Source: Monodelphis domestica (lineage: Eukaryota; Chordata; Mammalia; Didelphimorphia; Didelphidae). From it: 64,000 nt of DNA. The stretch is from contig NC_077228.1 in NCBI RefSeq assembly GCF_027887165.1, forward strand, positions 421,679,207 through 421,743,206, written 5' to 3'. Numbering within the stretch: position 1 is the first letter of the stretch; each line of letters opens with the position of its first letter. Shown in pieces: positions 11,450 to 21,800 of this stretch. A program made the translations under genes and the position numbers. The notes below the pieces were generated by a model. It saw nothing but the letters and a program-made list of their open reading frames with translations. It made no database searches and was not told the origin of the DNA.

Positions 11450-11995
11450 CTCAGGGTGAGTTTTATGATGTCTCAAATAAAATACTTTCTCTTCTCTAAA
11501 TTAAGTAAGGGTTTTATTGGGAAAGAAAGGAAAGATAAGAAATGGAGGGAAAGAGGGTTTGGAGTTTCCCTAATACTAGAATAAGTCTTAGTTTGGAGGA
11601 TAGTGGAATATAGTTCAATTTGGGAAAGTGGACTGATAGGTCTGGAAGTTCAGTCACTATATCCCAGCAGAGAAATCAGAGAGCTGGACTTTTGTCCTTT
11701 CTCTCTGTCCCCAAACCAAGAGACTCTTCTCCTTTCTGTCTTCAAGGCTAAAGAGACACAGACTTCTTTCTGTTTCCAAAGTCAAGAGAGTCCTGACTTT
11801 TCTGTCTTCTAAGCCAAAGACTTCAGACTTCAGTTGGTCTGATCCCCTTCTTCCAACCATTTTTCCTGGTCACATTCCAAACAGAATGTTCTCGTTTGAA
11901 TGAGAGCTCAACAGTCTTAGCTATTTCATATCTATTGCAGGCTTTTCAATTTCCTCTTTCCGAACCATTACAGTTCTGCCCTCAAGAATAATGTA
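11450..11995 (-). mobile_element. Possible antisense LTR with internal tandem repeat
   Basis: GGTTTTATTGGGAAAGAAAGG near 11510 could be an antisense poly(A)-signal region. It is followed by four degenerate 33-36-bp units at 11687-11822. I could not place TG/CA ends or a target duplication, so this is a weak call. The opposed open frames of 67-69 codons follow the tandem units. Confidence 0.3.
11687..11822. repeat. Degenerate tandem repeat, four units of 33-36 bp
   Basis: Each unit reads approximately GACTTTTCTGTCTTCNAAGCCAAGAGA (units begin near 11687, 11724, 11759 and 11792). The period explains the repetitive peptide in the plus-strand frame 11603-11812. Confidence 0.6.
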
Positions 11996-12199
11996 GAATT
12001 GTTTAATTCTTCCACATGACAATATTCTGGTCATTTTTAAGAATTTTTAGACCTTTCCCTATAAATCATCCCTGTTCCAGGTTAAATAACTACTATTTCT
12101 TCAACTATGGTAGTGATTTCTGGATAATTCTTTCCCAGCCTCATACCCTATTTTGATCAGGCCTATGCATTGTTATCCTTTTTTAAAAAATGATTTTTC

Positions 12200-12680
12200 A
12201 ATGAGAAGACACCCATCAGTTGGGGAATGGCTGAAGACTTTATGGTATATGATTATAATGGAATACTATTGTCCTATAAGAGATAATGAGCAGGATGATT
12301 TCAGAAAAATCTAGACTTACATGAACTTATTCAGAGTGAAGTGAATAGAAACAGCAGAACAATGTACACAGAAGCTTCAATATTATATGAACAACTGTGA
12401 TTTGAGTGAACCAAGACAGTCCCAAAGACTCATGATGCAAAATGCTACCTGCCCCTAGAGAAAGATCTGATGAAGTCTAACGCATACTGAAATATGCATA
12501 CATAATTGCACATGTAAAATATTGATAGATAGATAGATCTATCATATTGCTTACTGTCTCTAGGAGTAAATAAGGGGAGGAGAGAGGTGAAGGGAGGGAG
12601 GGAAAACTATGGAACTCAAAATTCTAAAAACCTGAAGTTAAATTGTTTTTATTTATAATTGGGGAAATATTGTTAAAATG
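12200..12680 (+). mobile_element. LINE-1 3' end
   Basis: Sense L1 3' UTR: ATCAGTTGGGGAATGGCTGAA, GGTATATGATTATAATGGAATACTATTG, TTCAGAGTGAAGTGAATAGAAACAGCAGAACAATGTACACA, ACTCATGATGCAAAATGCTA. A short GATA run with palindrome GATAGATCTATC is at 12526-12543. Older subfamily. Confidence 0.75.
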
Positions 12681-12899
12681 ATTTCCTTATCTTGGACACA
12701 ATGTGGTCACATATAACATTAGATTGCATTAACTCACATAATTTTGAGGTGTTATCAGTAATGCTTTGTAGACCAATATCAACATAAAATTGTAAAACCT
12801 AAATATAATGTTGTTTGATTATTCATTTATAACATTATTCTGGAAATAATTATTCTCACTCTTGATGATATTATCACATTCTTCCATCTAACATATTTT

Positions 12900-13495
12900 T
12901 AAAAATTCATTTATCATTATTAAATTACTGATTTAGAATATTTTTCCATGGTTCCATGATAAATGATCTTTCCCACTCCACTTCCCTATCCTTTCCAAAA
13001 GCAATTTGACTGGATTATACATGTATTATTGCTCTAAACCTATTTCCATATTATTCATATTTGTAATAGAGTGATCTTTTAAAACCAAACCCCCCAAGCA
13101 TACCTATTGAACAATGTTATCAATCATATGTTTTTCTTCTGTGTTTCTAGTCCCACAATTCTTTCTCTGGATGTGGATAGCATTCTTTATCATAAATCCA
13201 CTGGGATTATCCTGGATCCTGCATTGTTGCTGATAGAAAAGTCTGTTACATTTGATTGTCCCACAATGTTTCAGTTTCTGTGTACAATGTTCTCTTGTTT
13301 CTGCTCCTTTCACTCTGCATCAATTCTTGGAGGTCATTCCAGTTCACACAGAATTCCACCAATTCATTATTCTTTTGAGCACAATAGTATTCCATCACCA
13401 TCAGATAGCACAACTTGTTCAACCATTCTCCAATTGATGGACACCCCCCTCATTTTCCAAATTTTTGCCACTATAAAAAGTGCTAACATTGTGGG
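12900..13495 (-). mobile_element. LINE-1 3' end, antisense
   Basis: From TTTAGAATATTTTTCCATGGTTCC (12931) through CTATTTCCATATTATTCATATTTGTAATAGAGTGATCTTTTAAAACC, CAATTCTTTCTCTGGATGTGGATAGCATTC, TGTACAATGTTCTC, and CACAATAGTATTCCATCACC to CCAATTTTTGCC-like sequence. The 159-codon open frame at 13107-13586 is the wrong strand of this L1 and codes for nothing known. Confidence 0.85.
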
Positions 13496-14019
13496 AGGCA
13501 GACGGTTTGGATCTTATAATTTTGGGAAATGTATGTTAAAATTTATTATTACAAGTAATTGGGAAAATAAAATAATTTTGAATTAAAACATTTTTCAAAA
13601 GAGTATTAGTTCTTTATATTACCTTTGTCTTATCAATAACATATTACATAGGTTTATTAAAAACATGTATTTATTCCATTATTTCTAAATTTTTTTCATA
13701 AGTAATTGATAAAAGTATTGGAGGACAGGGCTGAAGATATAACCTCATGCAATCCCATTAGAGACTTCCCTTCAAAAACATTCATCAAAACTCTGGATAC
13801 GGTTATTCAACTTGCCTGTATTTAATCTATATTTCTCCATTTTGGCCAGAACAACATATTTTGTCAAATGTCTTGTTAAAATCTAGATGTAACATGTCTG
13901 AAGTATATTCCTTATTTTCCAATTAGATAAGCATATAAAAATGAAAAAGGAGACTTCTTCTCCATTACTGCAGTGTCTGTTTCTCCAGACATACACCATT
14001 GGGATTCCTATATTTGACT
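13496..14019. other. Unassigned sequence
   Basis: No clear family. TATTTTGTCAAATGTCTTGTTAAAATCTAGATGTA near 13856-13890 has an ancient-repeat feel but I cannot name it. Confidence 0.3.
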
Positions 14020-14320
14020 GGCTAAGGCTATTTCTTTTTCTCTGGAACACCTTCTATTCAACTATCCACATATATATCTTCAAATTGTTTTTCAAAAACA
14101 GCTCATATTCTATCTCCTTTCTGTAAACCATCCATGCCTATATTTTCAGTGAATCTAGATCACATTGATCTCTTCTTTCTCTGAATTACCATATCTATAT
14201 TCTCTATACTACTTTATTATGTTCTGCTGCAGTTTTATTTAAAATATTTTTTTATATTTATAAGTTGTGTCTCCTTAATAAGATTATAAATTCCTCAAAG
14301 GTAGAGTCTGTCTTACAGTC
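14020..14320 (+). mobile_element. L2 LINE 3' fragment
   Basis: Weak but ordered L2 marks: CTGGAACACCTTCTATTC, TCTGAATTACCATATCTATATTCTC..., and AAGATTATAAATTCCTCAAAGGTAGAGTCTGTCTTAC (the L2 'gtgagctccttgagggcagggactgtctt' block). Confidence 0.5.
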
Positions 14321-14344
14321 ACTTTCAAGCCAGAAGTCTTATTT

Positions 14345-14440
14345 TTGATGTTATTTCTACTTCCTATCTATGTGGACTTGGGAAAGTCACAGCCTCTCTG
14401 GGTCTGAGTTCACTCATTAAAAGAGTGTGCTGGAGCTAGC
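14345..14440 (+). mobile_element. MIR SINE fragment
   Basis: CTATGTGGACTTGGGAAAGTCACAGCCTCTCTGGGTCTGAGTTCACTCATTAAAAGAGTGTG is the MIR core. Confidence 0.6.
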
Positions 14441-14739
14441 AAGAGGTATTTATCAAATTTTTACTTTCAGTATTTAAGTCTTGAAAATCAGCAAATACTA
14501 CAAATTAGGGCTTGATTTGTTTTTTATTGATTGTCTAGACTTAAAATTATGGAGAAAATATTGATAATGACAATTAAGCTAAAAAGTGTGTCAAACTCAA
14601 CATTTTTTGGACAATTTTTGTTAACAATTTACCAGCATATTCTTGCTTACATACAACAGGAAGGTATTGGAATAAAATACTTCTAAGGTTCTTTTCAGTT
14701 CTAAATTGTTATTCCTCCAATCCTTTGATTAGAGTTATT

Positions 14740-14900
14740 GTGATTATTTCACCATTTGCAGATAAGGAAACTGAGGCACATAACGGTTGAGTATTTTTTC
14801 CATGATCACAGAAAGAGAGGGTATCTGAGACTGGATTTAAACCCAGGTCTTCTTGACTTCAAGTACTAAACTTTAACCACTATGCCTTTTATTGCCTTGT
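14740..14900 (-). mobile_element. MIR SINE, antisense
   Basis: ATTTGCAGATAAGGAAACTGAGGCACATAACGGTT, then AACCCAGGTCTTCTTGACTTCAAG and TTTAACCACTATGCC: reverse complement of MIR core and tRNA head. Confidence 0.75.
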
Positions 14901-14949
14901 ATAAACAGAATTTTGAATAAAAAAGATTTTGGAATGAAGGATAGAGTCC

Positions 14950-15285
14950 AAGGAAGGGAGAATAGAGCCAGAAAGATTTATAAGGAAGCTTTTGCAATAA
15001 TTTGAATGAGATTTATCAAAGACCTGAACTAAATTGGTGGCTGCTAATAGCAGTGAAATGGGACAGAAATCATTGAGTTGGAATCAACAAGACCTGTAAT
15101 TGATTTGATGTGAAAGATGAGGGAGATTCAAGGTTCAAAGATAAATGAAAGATTATGAATGTAGAAAATGGGTAGATGGTACAGAAAGAGAAATTGTGAA
15201 GTTGGAGTAATAAGTTTGGAGGGAAAAGATGATGAATTTCAGTTTTGGCTATATTAAGTTTGAAGTGCCTATGAAAACACAAGTA
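14950..15285 (-). mobile_element. L2 LINE fragment, antisense
   Basis: AGCTTTTGCAATAATTTGAATGAGATTTATCAAAGACCTGAACTAAATTGGTGGCTG, GAATCAACAAGACCTGTAATTGATTTGATGTG, and AAAGATGATGAATTTCAGTTTTGGCTATATTAAGTTTGAAGTGCC parallel the L2 reverse-transcriptase region on the minus strand. They match the longer copy at 44650-45760. The minus-strand open frame at 15070-15303 lies in the sense strand of this decayed L2. Confidence 0.65.
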
Positions 15286-15310
15286 TTGACCTGTGCATCC
15301 CATGAACAGT

Positions 15311-15325
15311 GGGAAATGTAGTTCT
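15311..15325 (-). promoter_or_regulatory. ZNF143/SBS-like motif
   Basis: On the minus strand AGAACTACATTTCCC matches the core ACTACAWTTCCC of the ZNF143/Staf site. It lies 45 bp left of an LTR. Binding is inference. Confidence 0.35.
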
Positions 15326-15369
15326 CTGGCTCAGAACAAAAGGCAAGCCTAGAGAAAGAGATTTAGGAG

Positions 15370-16226
15370 TGTTAGAATAAGAATTTAAAGTAACTGATTA
15401 ACTTACTTAGAAGTAAGAATTTAGTATAGAAAAAGAGTTTAAAAATTTACCTTGGCTCCTTTAAGCAATGAAGGAAGGAATTAATTATCTTTGGGTGACA
15501 TTCAGGGAATTTCAGGAAAGGAAAGACATTTAGGGAAATGGTCACTCTCTGGAGCTTCCTTGCTTGGAGTAGGTGTGTAGGCTTGCCTCTGATAGATCTG
15601 TGATTTTCTTAAGGGTTATTTTGGAAACATCTTGTGATCTAAGGAAGACTGGGTGAAGTGACCACTTTTTCTTTTAAAGAGGGAAAAGCAGCTGGAGAGG
15701 GCACTGTTTTGCTCTCTTGAGTAGCTTTAGTTTCGGCACTCTGCTGTGAGAAGTGACTGAATGAGCTGCCATTTAGTTGACCATCAGTTTGAAGCAGCTG
15801 TAGGGTTTTTAAATATAAGTTAAGGAAATGTATATAATTTTAAGATCAACTATTAGACTAGCCTAGTCTATTAGACTACTAGACTATTAGACTAGTTTAG
15901 TAAGTTAGATATTATATCTTTAGATAGAGAGGAAGTTAAATTAGATCTGATCTCATCAGACATGAAGAAGTCCCTTGCAGGACAGAGGGCTTCAGGTTAC
16001 AGTTAGAAATTTTAGTTTTAGATTTAAGATTTCCTTGGTTATTCCTATATTCTTTTTCTGTTCCTGCTTCTCCTATTTGACATAATTAATAAACAATGTT
16101 GGATTAAGCTGTATCCAGAAAGTTTATCAAATGCCAACCACTAGAGATCCCTGATAACATTAGCCAATCAATATCCACTGGCCATAAATATCAATATATC
16201 AACTAGATCAAATGTTTTACTTAACA
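15370..16226 (+). mobile_element. Solo LTR, family A copy 2
   Basis: It starts TGTTAGAATAAG and ends CTTAACA (TGTTA/TAACA inverted ends), flanked by a perfect 4-bp duplication ggag at 15366-15369 and 16227-16230. Poly(A) signal AATAAA at 16088-16093 marks sense orientation. Homologous to 1348-2223. A palindromic TTAGACTA cluster lies at 15852-15896. No viral internal region adjoins, so it is a solo LTR. Confidence 0.88.
15852..15896. repeat. Short palindromic TTAGACTA cluster within the LTR
   Basis: Four TTAGACTA-like units and the perfect hairpin AGACTAG-C-CTAGTCT (15855-15869). The corresponding part of LTR copy 1 lacks this expansion. Confidence 0.7.
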
Positions 16227-16269
16227 GGAGTCATCTCCAGAGAGGTGATAGTTGAAGCTATAAGAGTTA

Positions 16270-16495
16270 AATAAGATTGCCAAAAGGGAAAGGCCACATG
16301 AGACTTGGATTCAGAAGATGTGGGTTCAAATCCCACCTCATCCATTTAAAACTGATCACAGACATGTCACTTAACCTCTCAGATCCTCGATTTCTTCATC
16401 TATTAAATGGGAATAATAATACTGTTGCTACCTATATTTTATGGTTGTTGTGGGAAAAACTTTTCAAACTTAAAAAAGCTAATAAATATTAGGCT
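16270..16495 (+). mobile_element. MIR-related tRNA SINE
   Basis: Box-B-like GGGTTCAAATCCCACC at 16322-16337, then ACATGTCACTTAACCTCTCAGATCCTC, ATTAAATGGGAATAATAATACTG and the 3' AACTTTTCAAACTTAAAA. Confidence 0.8.
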
Positions 16496-16524
16496 TTTAA
16501 AACTTAAAAAAACTGAATTAAGAC

Positions 16525-16660
16525 TTTTTTGGGACACTCATGATATATACGTGTTGTCTTCCCCAATAAGCTGTCTGAGAGCAGATGGTTTCATTTTTTA
16601 TCTTTGTACCTCCAGTGCCTAGCACAGTTTCTGACCCTAGTAAGTACTTTAAACATACTT
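16525..16660 (+). mobile_element. L2 3' end
   Basis: TGTTGTCTTCCCCAATAAGCTGTCTGAGAGCAGATGG...TATCTTTGTACCTCCAGTGCCTAGCACAGTTTCTGACCC is the terminal L2 block. Confidence 0.75.
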
Positions 16661-16667
16661 GTTAACC

Positions 16668-17065
16668 TCCAAGAACTAATGCAGAGTGAAATGAGCAGAA
16701 CCAAGAGACCATTGTACACAGAAAGTGAAACATTGTGGAACAATGCAATGTAATGGACTTTTCTACTACAAGTCAATCCCAAGAACTTATGAGAAAGAAT
16801 GCTATCCACATCAAGAGAAAAAACTGTGGGAGTAGAAATCCAGAAGAAAAACATATGACATATCATTTGTTTATATGTGTATTTGATTTGGGGTTTGGGT
16901 TTTAAAAGATTTCTCTATTGCAAAAATGGATAATATGGAAATAGGTATAAGTGATAACATATATATCCCAGTGGAAGGGCTTATTGGATTTGGGAGGGGG
17001 GAGAGAAGAGGAGAGGGAAAGAAAATGAAATCTGTAAACATGGAAAAATATATTTTTAAAAACAT
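16668..17065 (+). mobile_element. LINE-1 3' end
   Basis: AACTAATGCAGAGTGAAATGAGCAGAACCAAGAGA, ACAATGCAATGTAATGGAC, ACTTATGAGAAAGAATGCTATCCACATC, GGGTTTTAAAAGATTTCTCTATTGCAAAAATGGATAATATGGAAATAGG, ending ACATGGAAAAATATATTTTTAAAA. 5'-truncated, sense. The minus-strand open frames here are chance. Confidence 0.87.
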
Positions 17066-17973
17066 GTTTGTTGTTTGCTTTTTGTGCAGCTTAAGATTTT
17101 GGTAATAGGATATTCTATATTTCTGTTCATTATAATGTTATCACAATTCACTTACAATTATAATGATATAAACATGTTCAGTAATATTCCTGTACCTTCT
17201 TTTTAAGGGAACCATTTGCCTCAAATATCATTCGAACTTTTTTTTGTGGACCCAAAGAAAGTATTTTCAAAGTCGGTGGTTGAAATACTGTAACAGTGCA
17301 TGTGATTTGGCATTGGCTATTGAATCCATTTCACTCTATGAGATAAAGGAGGAAGTTAGGACAGCATCACCTGGGAGGTGAAAGTAGAGCTAACTATACT
17401 GCAAAACTTAGACCTTTGACCTTTGACCTAGCTCTGGCTTTTGGCTGAGACCTATCTATTATATCCCATTGTTTGAAAGCCAAACTTCAATTTTTCATCA
17501 TTTATCCTAGAGCCCAACAGACAAAAACTTCTACCCATACTTGGGTTTGGTACCTGGTTCATGTTCTTGGCAAGTGTGCAACAGCTCAGCAAATAGACTT
17601 TGGTTTAACCTCACTCTCAATAGCCAGGACAAAATTCCTGGTTTGTGATGGGGGATGGACCTGAGATTTTTCAAACCCTACTAGTAATAACAATTTATTT
17701 CTAGCATCTGTATTTTTTGTGTTTGTGTGTGTGTTTCTTCATTCAAAATAGCTTAATGAGAAGTCCTATCTAAAAAGAATATTTTATTTTGAATTTATGC
17801 ACCAGTTCTCTTCTGTTAATGAAAAACAAACATATAAATCTAACACCCATTACAAAGACTGTCTTAAATAATGAAAATAAAAATAGATGAGTCAAGTTAG
17901 GAAACTTTCATAAAGTGTCAAGGCTTGGAAACAAAATTAAGGTAGCTATAGGAGAAATATTAGCTAACAATAG
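17066..17973. other. Repeat-poor block with a DR1 element
   Basis: About 0.9 kb without a recognised repeat. It holds three nuclear-receptor half-sites at 17411-17429. A short GT run is near 17722-17734. Confidence 0.4.
17411..17429 (-). promoter_or_regulatory. DR1 nuclear-receptor element (HNF4/PPAR-RXR type)
   Basis: TGACCT-T-TGACCT at 17417-17429 is a perfect DR1 (AGGTCA-A-AGGTCA on the minus strand). A third half-site, AGACCT at 17410-17415, one base upstream, continues the one-base spacing with one mismatch. Sequence match is direct; use as an enhancer is inference. Confidence 0.45.
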
Positions 17974-17977
17974 GTAG

Positions 17978-18320
17978 TGTAAAGATTAAAATTTAGGGGA
18001 GAGGGGGAGACTGAGGCAGGTAGAAATTAGTTTCTCTCTGCAAGGAATATATATTTTTTAGAGGTTTATTAAAGGTTAAAGATTAAGAATATACAAGTAA
18101 GAAACATGTGCCTAGGCCAGAGGCCTAGACAAAATAACCTCACATCATGGAAGAGACGCCTCTGCTCCAAAAACGGAAGTCCAAAAGGGGCCGAGCCCTT
18201 CAAAAGCCTTTGCTTAAATATCTTCTCGATCTCGGCCCAGGTGAGATTACAAGGCATTCTGGGGAAGTGGAGCAAAGGCTCATGGGGATTGTAGTCCTGT
18301 ATTCGAGTCTATTTTTTACA
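17978..18320 (-). mobile_element. Solo LTR, 343 bp, antisense
   Basis: Ends TGTAAAGA...TTTTTTACA, with a perfect 4-bp duplication gtag at 17974-17977 and 18321-18324. On the minus strand it has a TATA-like GATATTTAAG (18225-18216) and poly(A) signal AATAAA (18070-18065), correct for an LTR. The minus-strand 5' end carries ACTACAATCCCC (18295-18284), a ZNF143-like motif. It is more CpG-rich than the surroundings. The overlapping open frames here are not viral proteins. Confidence 0.85.
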
Positions 18321-18324
18321 GTAG

Positions 18325-19145
18325 TAACCACTGAACAATAGACATTCACCAAACTAAACCCATCATATGGCACATTAAGAGTTAATTAGATAAAATATTT
18401 AATTGAGATGATGGAATTCTTATATATTACCTCCCAAAACAATGCTGAAATTAGACATCTTACATCGCCTAAACCAACATCTCTTTATTCAGATGGATTT
18501 TGGAGATTTTTGTGAATCTAGGATGTGCCAAACCAGGAGCAGACTGTGGCTCATGTAAAGAGATTAAATCAGTTGAAATGGAATGAGGAAAAGAGTATAC
18601 AAAAGGGAGATTTCTGAAGAGGAAATGTTGGAAGCAACAGAGCATTTCTCCCAAGAGCATGTTGTAAGCTTGAATGAAGTTAAATGCTTCCAGACTCTAA
18701 TTGCTCATGTGTTAGCTAATATGTTTAATTGAATCTTAGCAGATGAAACTTTCAGAAAAGATGCAGGAAATGAAAGTCAAAAGGTTTCTTCATAATGTAA
18801 ATTGGACAATTTTTGTAAAAAGTTTTAATAGCCTTCATTTCTTGAACTTTTATGTAAAATCTTTTTCAAATTTCAAAAAATACAGAATACCACAGTATTA
18901 GTTTTTGTGCTTTTCATAAAACTTGAAGGGGACACAGATTGTGTTAGGAAGGTTACCAGGGTGTCTCAATGTTTTTTTCTTTGAAGCTAAATATAGATGA
19001 TAACTTACTAGTTGCTTAAACCATAGCTCAGTGGAGAAGGAAGATGGGAATTAAAATTCTCTTTTAAAGTCTTAGCTCTGAACATTTCTATGCCAGCCAA
19101 TTGGGAAAAATTCCATTTCAAGAGATAAATGGGCTAAGGGTGGGA
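18325..19145. other. Unassigned sequence
   Basis: AT-rich complex DNA with no family or exon recognised. Confidence 0.35.
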
Positions 19146-19149
19146 CAGA

Positions 19150-19345
19150 AAGCTAGGTGACTTAGTGGATTGTAAGCCAGTCCTAGAGATGGGAGGTCTT
19201 GCATTCAAATCTGCCTTGAGATACCGTCTAGTTATATGACCCTGAGCAAGTCACTTAACCCCCATTGCCTAGCCCTTATCACTCATCTACCTTGGAACCA
19301 GTACACAGCACTGATTCTAAGATGGAAGGGAAGGGTTTCAAAAAA
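19150..19345 (+). mobile_element. MON1/WSINE1-type SINE
   Basis: AGCTAGGTGACTTAGTGGATTG, CAAGTCACTTAACCCCCATTGCCTAGCCCTTATCACTCATC, CCTTGGAACCAGTACACAG, GATTCTAAGATGGAAGG and an A-rich end at 19339-19345. Confidence 0.9.
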
Positions 19346-19590
19346 GATATAACCTAAGCATTCAAATACTTAAAAATATTGCCTTTCCTTTTGCAGATAG
19401 CAGTAGTAAGCAACAATGTTCCAGTAGTCATGTCATATTTTCATCTTTGTTGGATTATAGAATTTGCATTGACTTTTCACCTCTATATAAGAGACTCTAA
19501 TATTTTAAAACTTATTTAATGCACGTCTAAGTGTTCTTCTCAGGTTTCCTTATTACTGTTCCTTCCTAAGCTCCCTACAGATTTTCCTAC

Positions 19591-19803
19591 TGTTGTTCAG
19601 TCATGTCTAACTCTTCATGACCTCACTTGGGATTTTCTTGGCAAAGATAATAGAGTGCTATTTCCTTCTCTAACTCATTTTACAGATGAGGAAACTGAGG
19701 CAAACAGGGTTACATGCCCAGGGTTGCATGACTAGTGAGTGTCTGAGGCCAAATAGTGTTTTCCTGACTCTAGATGCTCCTTTCTCTCAACTATTCTACC
19801 TAA
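19591..19803 (-). mobile_element. tRNA SINE with RTE-like tail, antisense
   Basis: TGTTGTTCAGTCATGTCTAACTCTTCATGACC on the plus strand is the reverse complement of the RTE/BovB-type 3' end (GAGTCAGACACGACTGA). It is followed by GGGATTTTCTTGGCAAAGATA, CATTTTACAGATGAGGAAACTGAGGCAAACAGGGTTA and the tRNA-like head. Same family at 46195, 47236, 53086, 61598 and 62016. Confidence 0.8.
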
Positions 19804-19904
19804 ACTATTCTCTTGGGAAAAACAAAACAACAAAAAACATAATGGTTTCCCAGACAAATTCATTGGGCTTTTAAAAAACCTTTTCTTGGTCCTTATTCTC
19901 TTTC

Positions 19905-19965
19905 AATTCAATTCAATAAGTATTTATTAAATTTCTATATGTACAAGATATGCTAGGTGTTCCTT
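19905..19965 (-). mobile_element. L2 3' terminus fragment, antisense
   Basis: TCAATTCAATTCAATAAGTATTTATTAAATTTCTATATGTACAAGATATGCTAGGTG is a degraded antisense L2 end. Confidence 0.5.
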
Positions 19966-20094
19966 GATGTTTGCAACATTTTATATAGCATCTTCCATAG
20001 AAGAGTTTTTTCCTTCATTTTTGGAAAAACTAGGCTATTTGGGTTTCCTTCTTGGCTCTCTAACATTACTCTTGTCCCTTTTACTGGCTCCTGA

Positions 20095-20265
20095 TAGGGG
20101 ATATAAGCGGTTTAGAGGATTGGGCCTGAAGTCAAGGACACCTGAGTTTAAATCTGTCTTCCAGTGTGTGAGCACCCAGTGCCCAGGGTTGTTTTGAGGA
20201 AAAAAATGAGATAATATCTATAAAGTACTTAGCACCATGCCTAGCATATAGTATGTGATTGTTGA
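20095..20265 (+). mobile_element. MIR SINE with an internal deletion
   Basis: Head with GTCAAGGACACCTGAGTTTAAATCTG, then a jump to GGGTTGTTTTGAGGAAAAAAATGAGATAATATCTATAAAGTACTTAGCACC...TAGCATATAGTA. Confidence 0.65.
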
Positions 20266-20269
20266 AAGT

Positions 20270-20720
20270 TTGCTCTTGTTCTCCCTCTTCCTTCCAGCCC
20301 TTAACAGTGGGTCTTTTCCAAGGCTTTAATGTATGGGACCCTGCTCTTTTCCCTCTTCATTTTCTCCTTTGGTGAGCCTATTTGCTCTCATTTTTAAAGG
20401 CATGTCAACAGCATTGGCCTCTAGCAAGACTTCAAACTATTCTCATGATATCTCTACCTATGTGCCCCACCTTTCCTGAAGACTCAATTCATCCAAAATG
20501 AATCCATCATTCTCCCACCTTCTAAGCCATCTCCCCTCCTTATTTTCTGATTTCTATTACTGTATGCAACAGATTACTAAGATTTATAGCCTGGGACTCA
20601 TCTTCTGTTCCTACTTCTTTTTCATTAGTATTTTCAGTCAGTTGTTAAGCTCTTTCAGTGATCTCTTGATTTGATTTCTTCCTCTGTATTACTATTCCTA
20701 CTTCCCTCATGATTCATGGG
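20270..20720 (+). mobile_element. L2 LINE fragment
   Basis: GGGACCCTGCTCTTTTCCCTCTTC, TATCTCTACCTATGTGCC, GAAGACTCAATTCATCCAAAATGAATCCATCATTCTCCCACCTTCTAA, TTTCTATTACTG: the L2 open-reading-frame/3' region, with many stops. Confidence 0.55.
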
Positions 20721-21549
20721 GTCAGTTATCAGAAGGAATTGAGAAACATTACTAAGGACTATGGAGTCTAGGAGGCGGAGAGATTAAACATTTTTAGGAA
20801 TCTAAAATGGATAGTTTCTTCAGTGTCACTGATTAAAAGGAATGATTTCAGATGACAAGGACAGATTTTAGAAGTGAGCAACTGATTTAGAAGATAGAGA
20901 CTGAAAATGGGTTTGAGATGTTTTAAATTAAGTGCTCTTAGCCAGAATAGAGTACCTCACAAAGACTGGAAAAATGTGGTGTGCTGGATTTTTTTTTAAT
21001 CTAATAAAAAAAGACTTTAAATAGAAAAGTAAGAGGAAGAAAACTGCATATATGTATATGTTCACATAAAAATATCTATATGTATATCCAGAAAGCTGTA
21101 CACCATGAAGAGTAGCTATAATACAAGAAGAAAAATAGCCATAGAATTACAAATTTCCCAAAAGACAAAATCTAAGATAGAAAATTTTTAGTCAAATGGT
21201 GACTCAGCAATCTATCCACAGTTGCACAAAGTATGAGTAATCAACAAAGTGAACTAGAAATAATACAATGAGAATGTAAATTTTATCTCAGAGGTATCTG
21301 TGAGACTTTTGGGGATGGACCTTTGATTGGCATAGGACTCTGGAAGGTTGTACTTTACTGAAAAGAAATAGGCTATGTAAGGAGGAGAGAAGGGTTTTTG
21401 CATAGTTAGAGGATATGTTCATTTGAAGAAATAAGGAAGGTGGGATTAGGGAGGAGAATGTGTAGAGTATTTGTGTGAGGAAAGAAATAGAAATTATGTT
21501 GACATAAGACTATATAAAAAACCACTGAGAAAGAAAAAGAAAAAAGATA
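20721..21549. other. Unassigned sequence
   Basis: Purine-rich AT DNA; nothing recognised. Confidence 0.3.
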
Positions 21550-21800
21550 GCATGAGCTTTTCTTCATGCTTGGAATGCATTGCTCTTGCATCTCTACTTC
21601 TCAGAATATCTAGCTTCCTTCAAGGTTCAACTGATGAGTTGTCACCTCTTATAGGCAGTCTTTTCTGATCCCCCCACTTAGGTGTGGTCTCTCCTTACTC
21701 AAATCATCATGTTTTATTTATCTTTTTACATATTGCATCTCCCTAGTCAGGTATAGGTTGTTTTTTGTTTTCTCTTTCTGGTTTGTACTGGCAAAGGTAT
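21550..21800 (+). mobile_element. L2 LINE 3' fragment
   Basis: CATGCTTGGAATGCATTGCTCTTGCATCTCTACTTCTCAGAATATCTAGCTTCCTTCAAGGTTCAACTGATG, then GGCAGTCTTTTCTGATCCCCCCACTTAGG: the typical L2 3' order. Confidence 0.7.

Noticed and set aside
13107..13586. 159-codon plus-strand open frame, the longest in the window
   Set aside because: It is the antisense of a LINE-1 3' UTR (12900-13495) plus flanking DNA. The 3' UTR does not code on either strand.
1348..16226. One provirus with LTRs at 1348-2223 and 15370-16226
   Set aside because: The sequence between holds L1, L2, MIR and CR1 pieces in both orientations and no retroviral genes, and the target duplications differ.
16277..16337. Functional tRNA gene at the GGGTTCAAATCCC box
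   Set aside because: The box-B match belongs to a MIR-type SINE head; no cloverleaf with a paired acceptor stem is seen.
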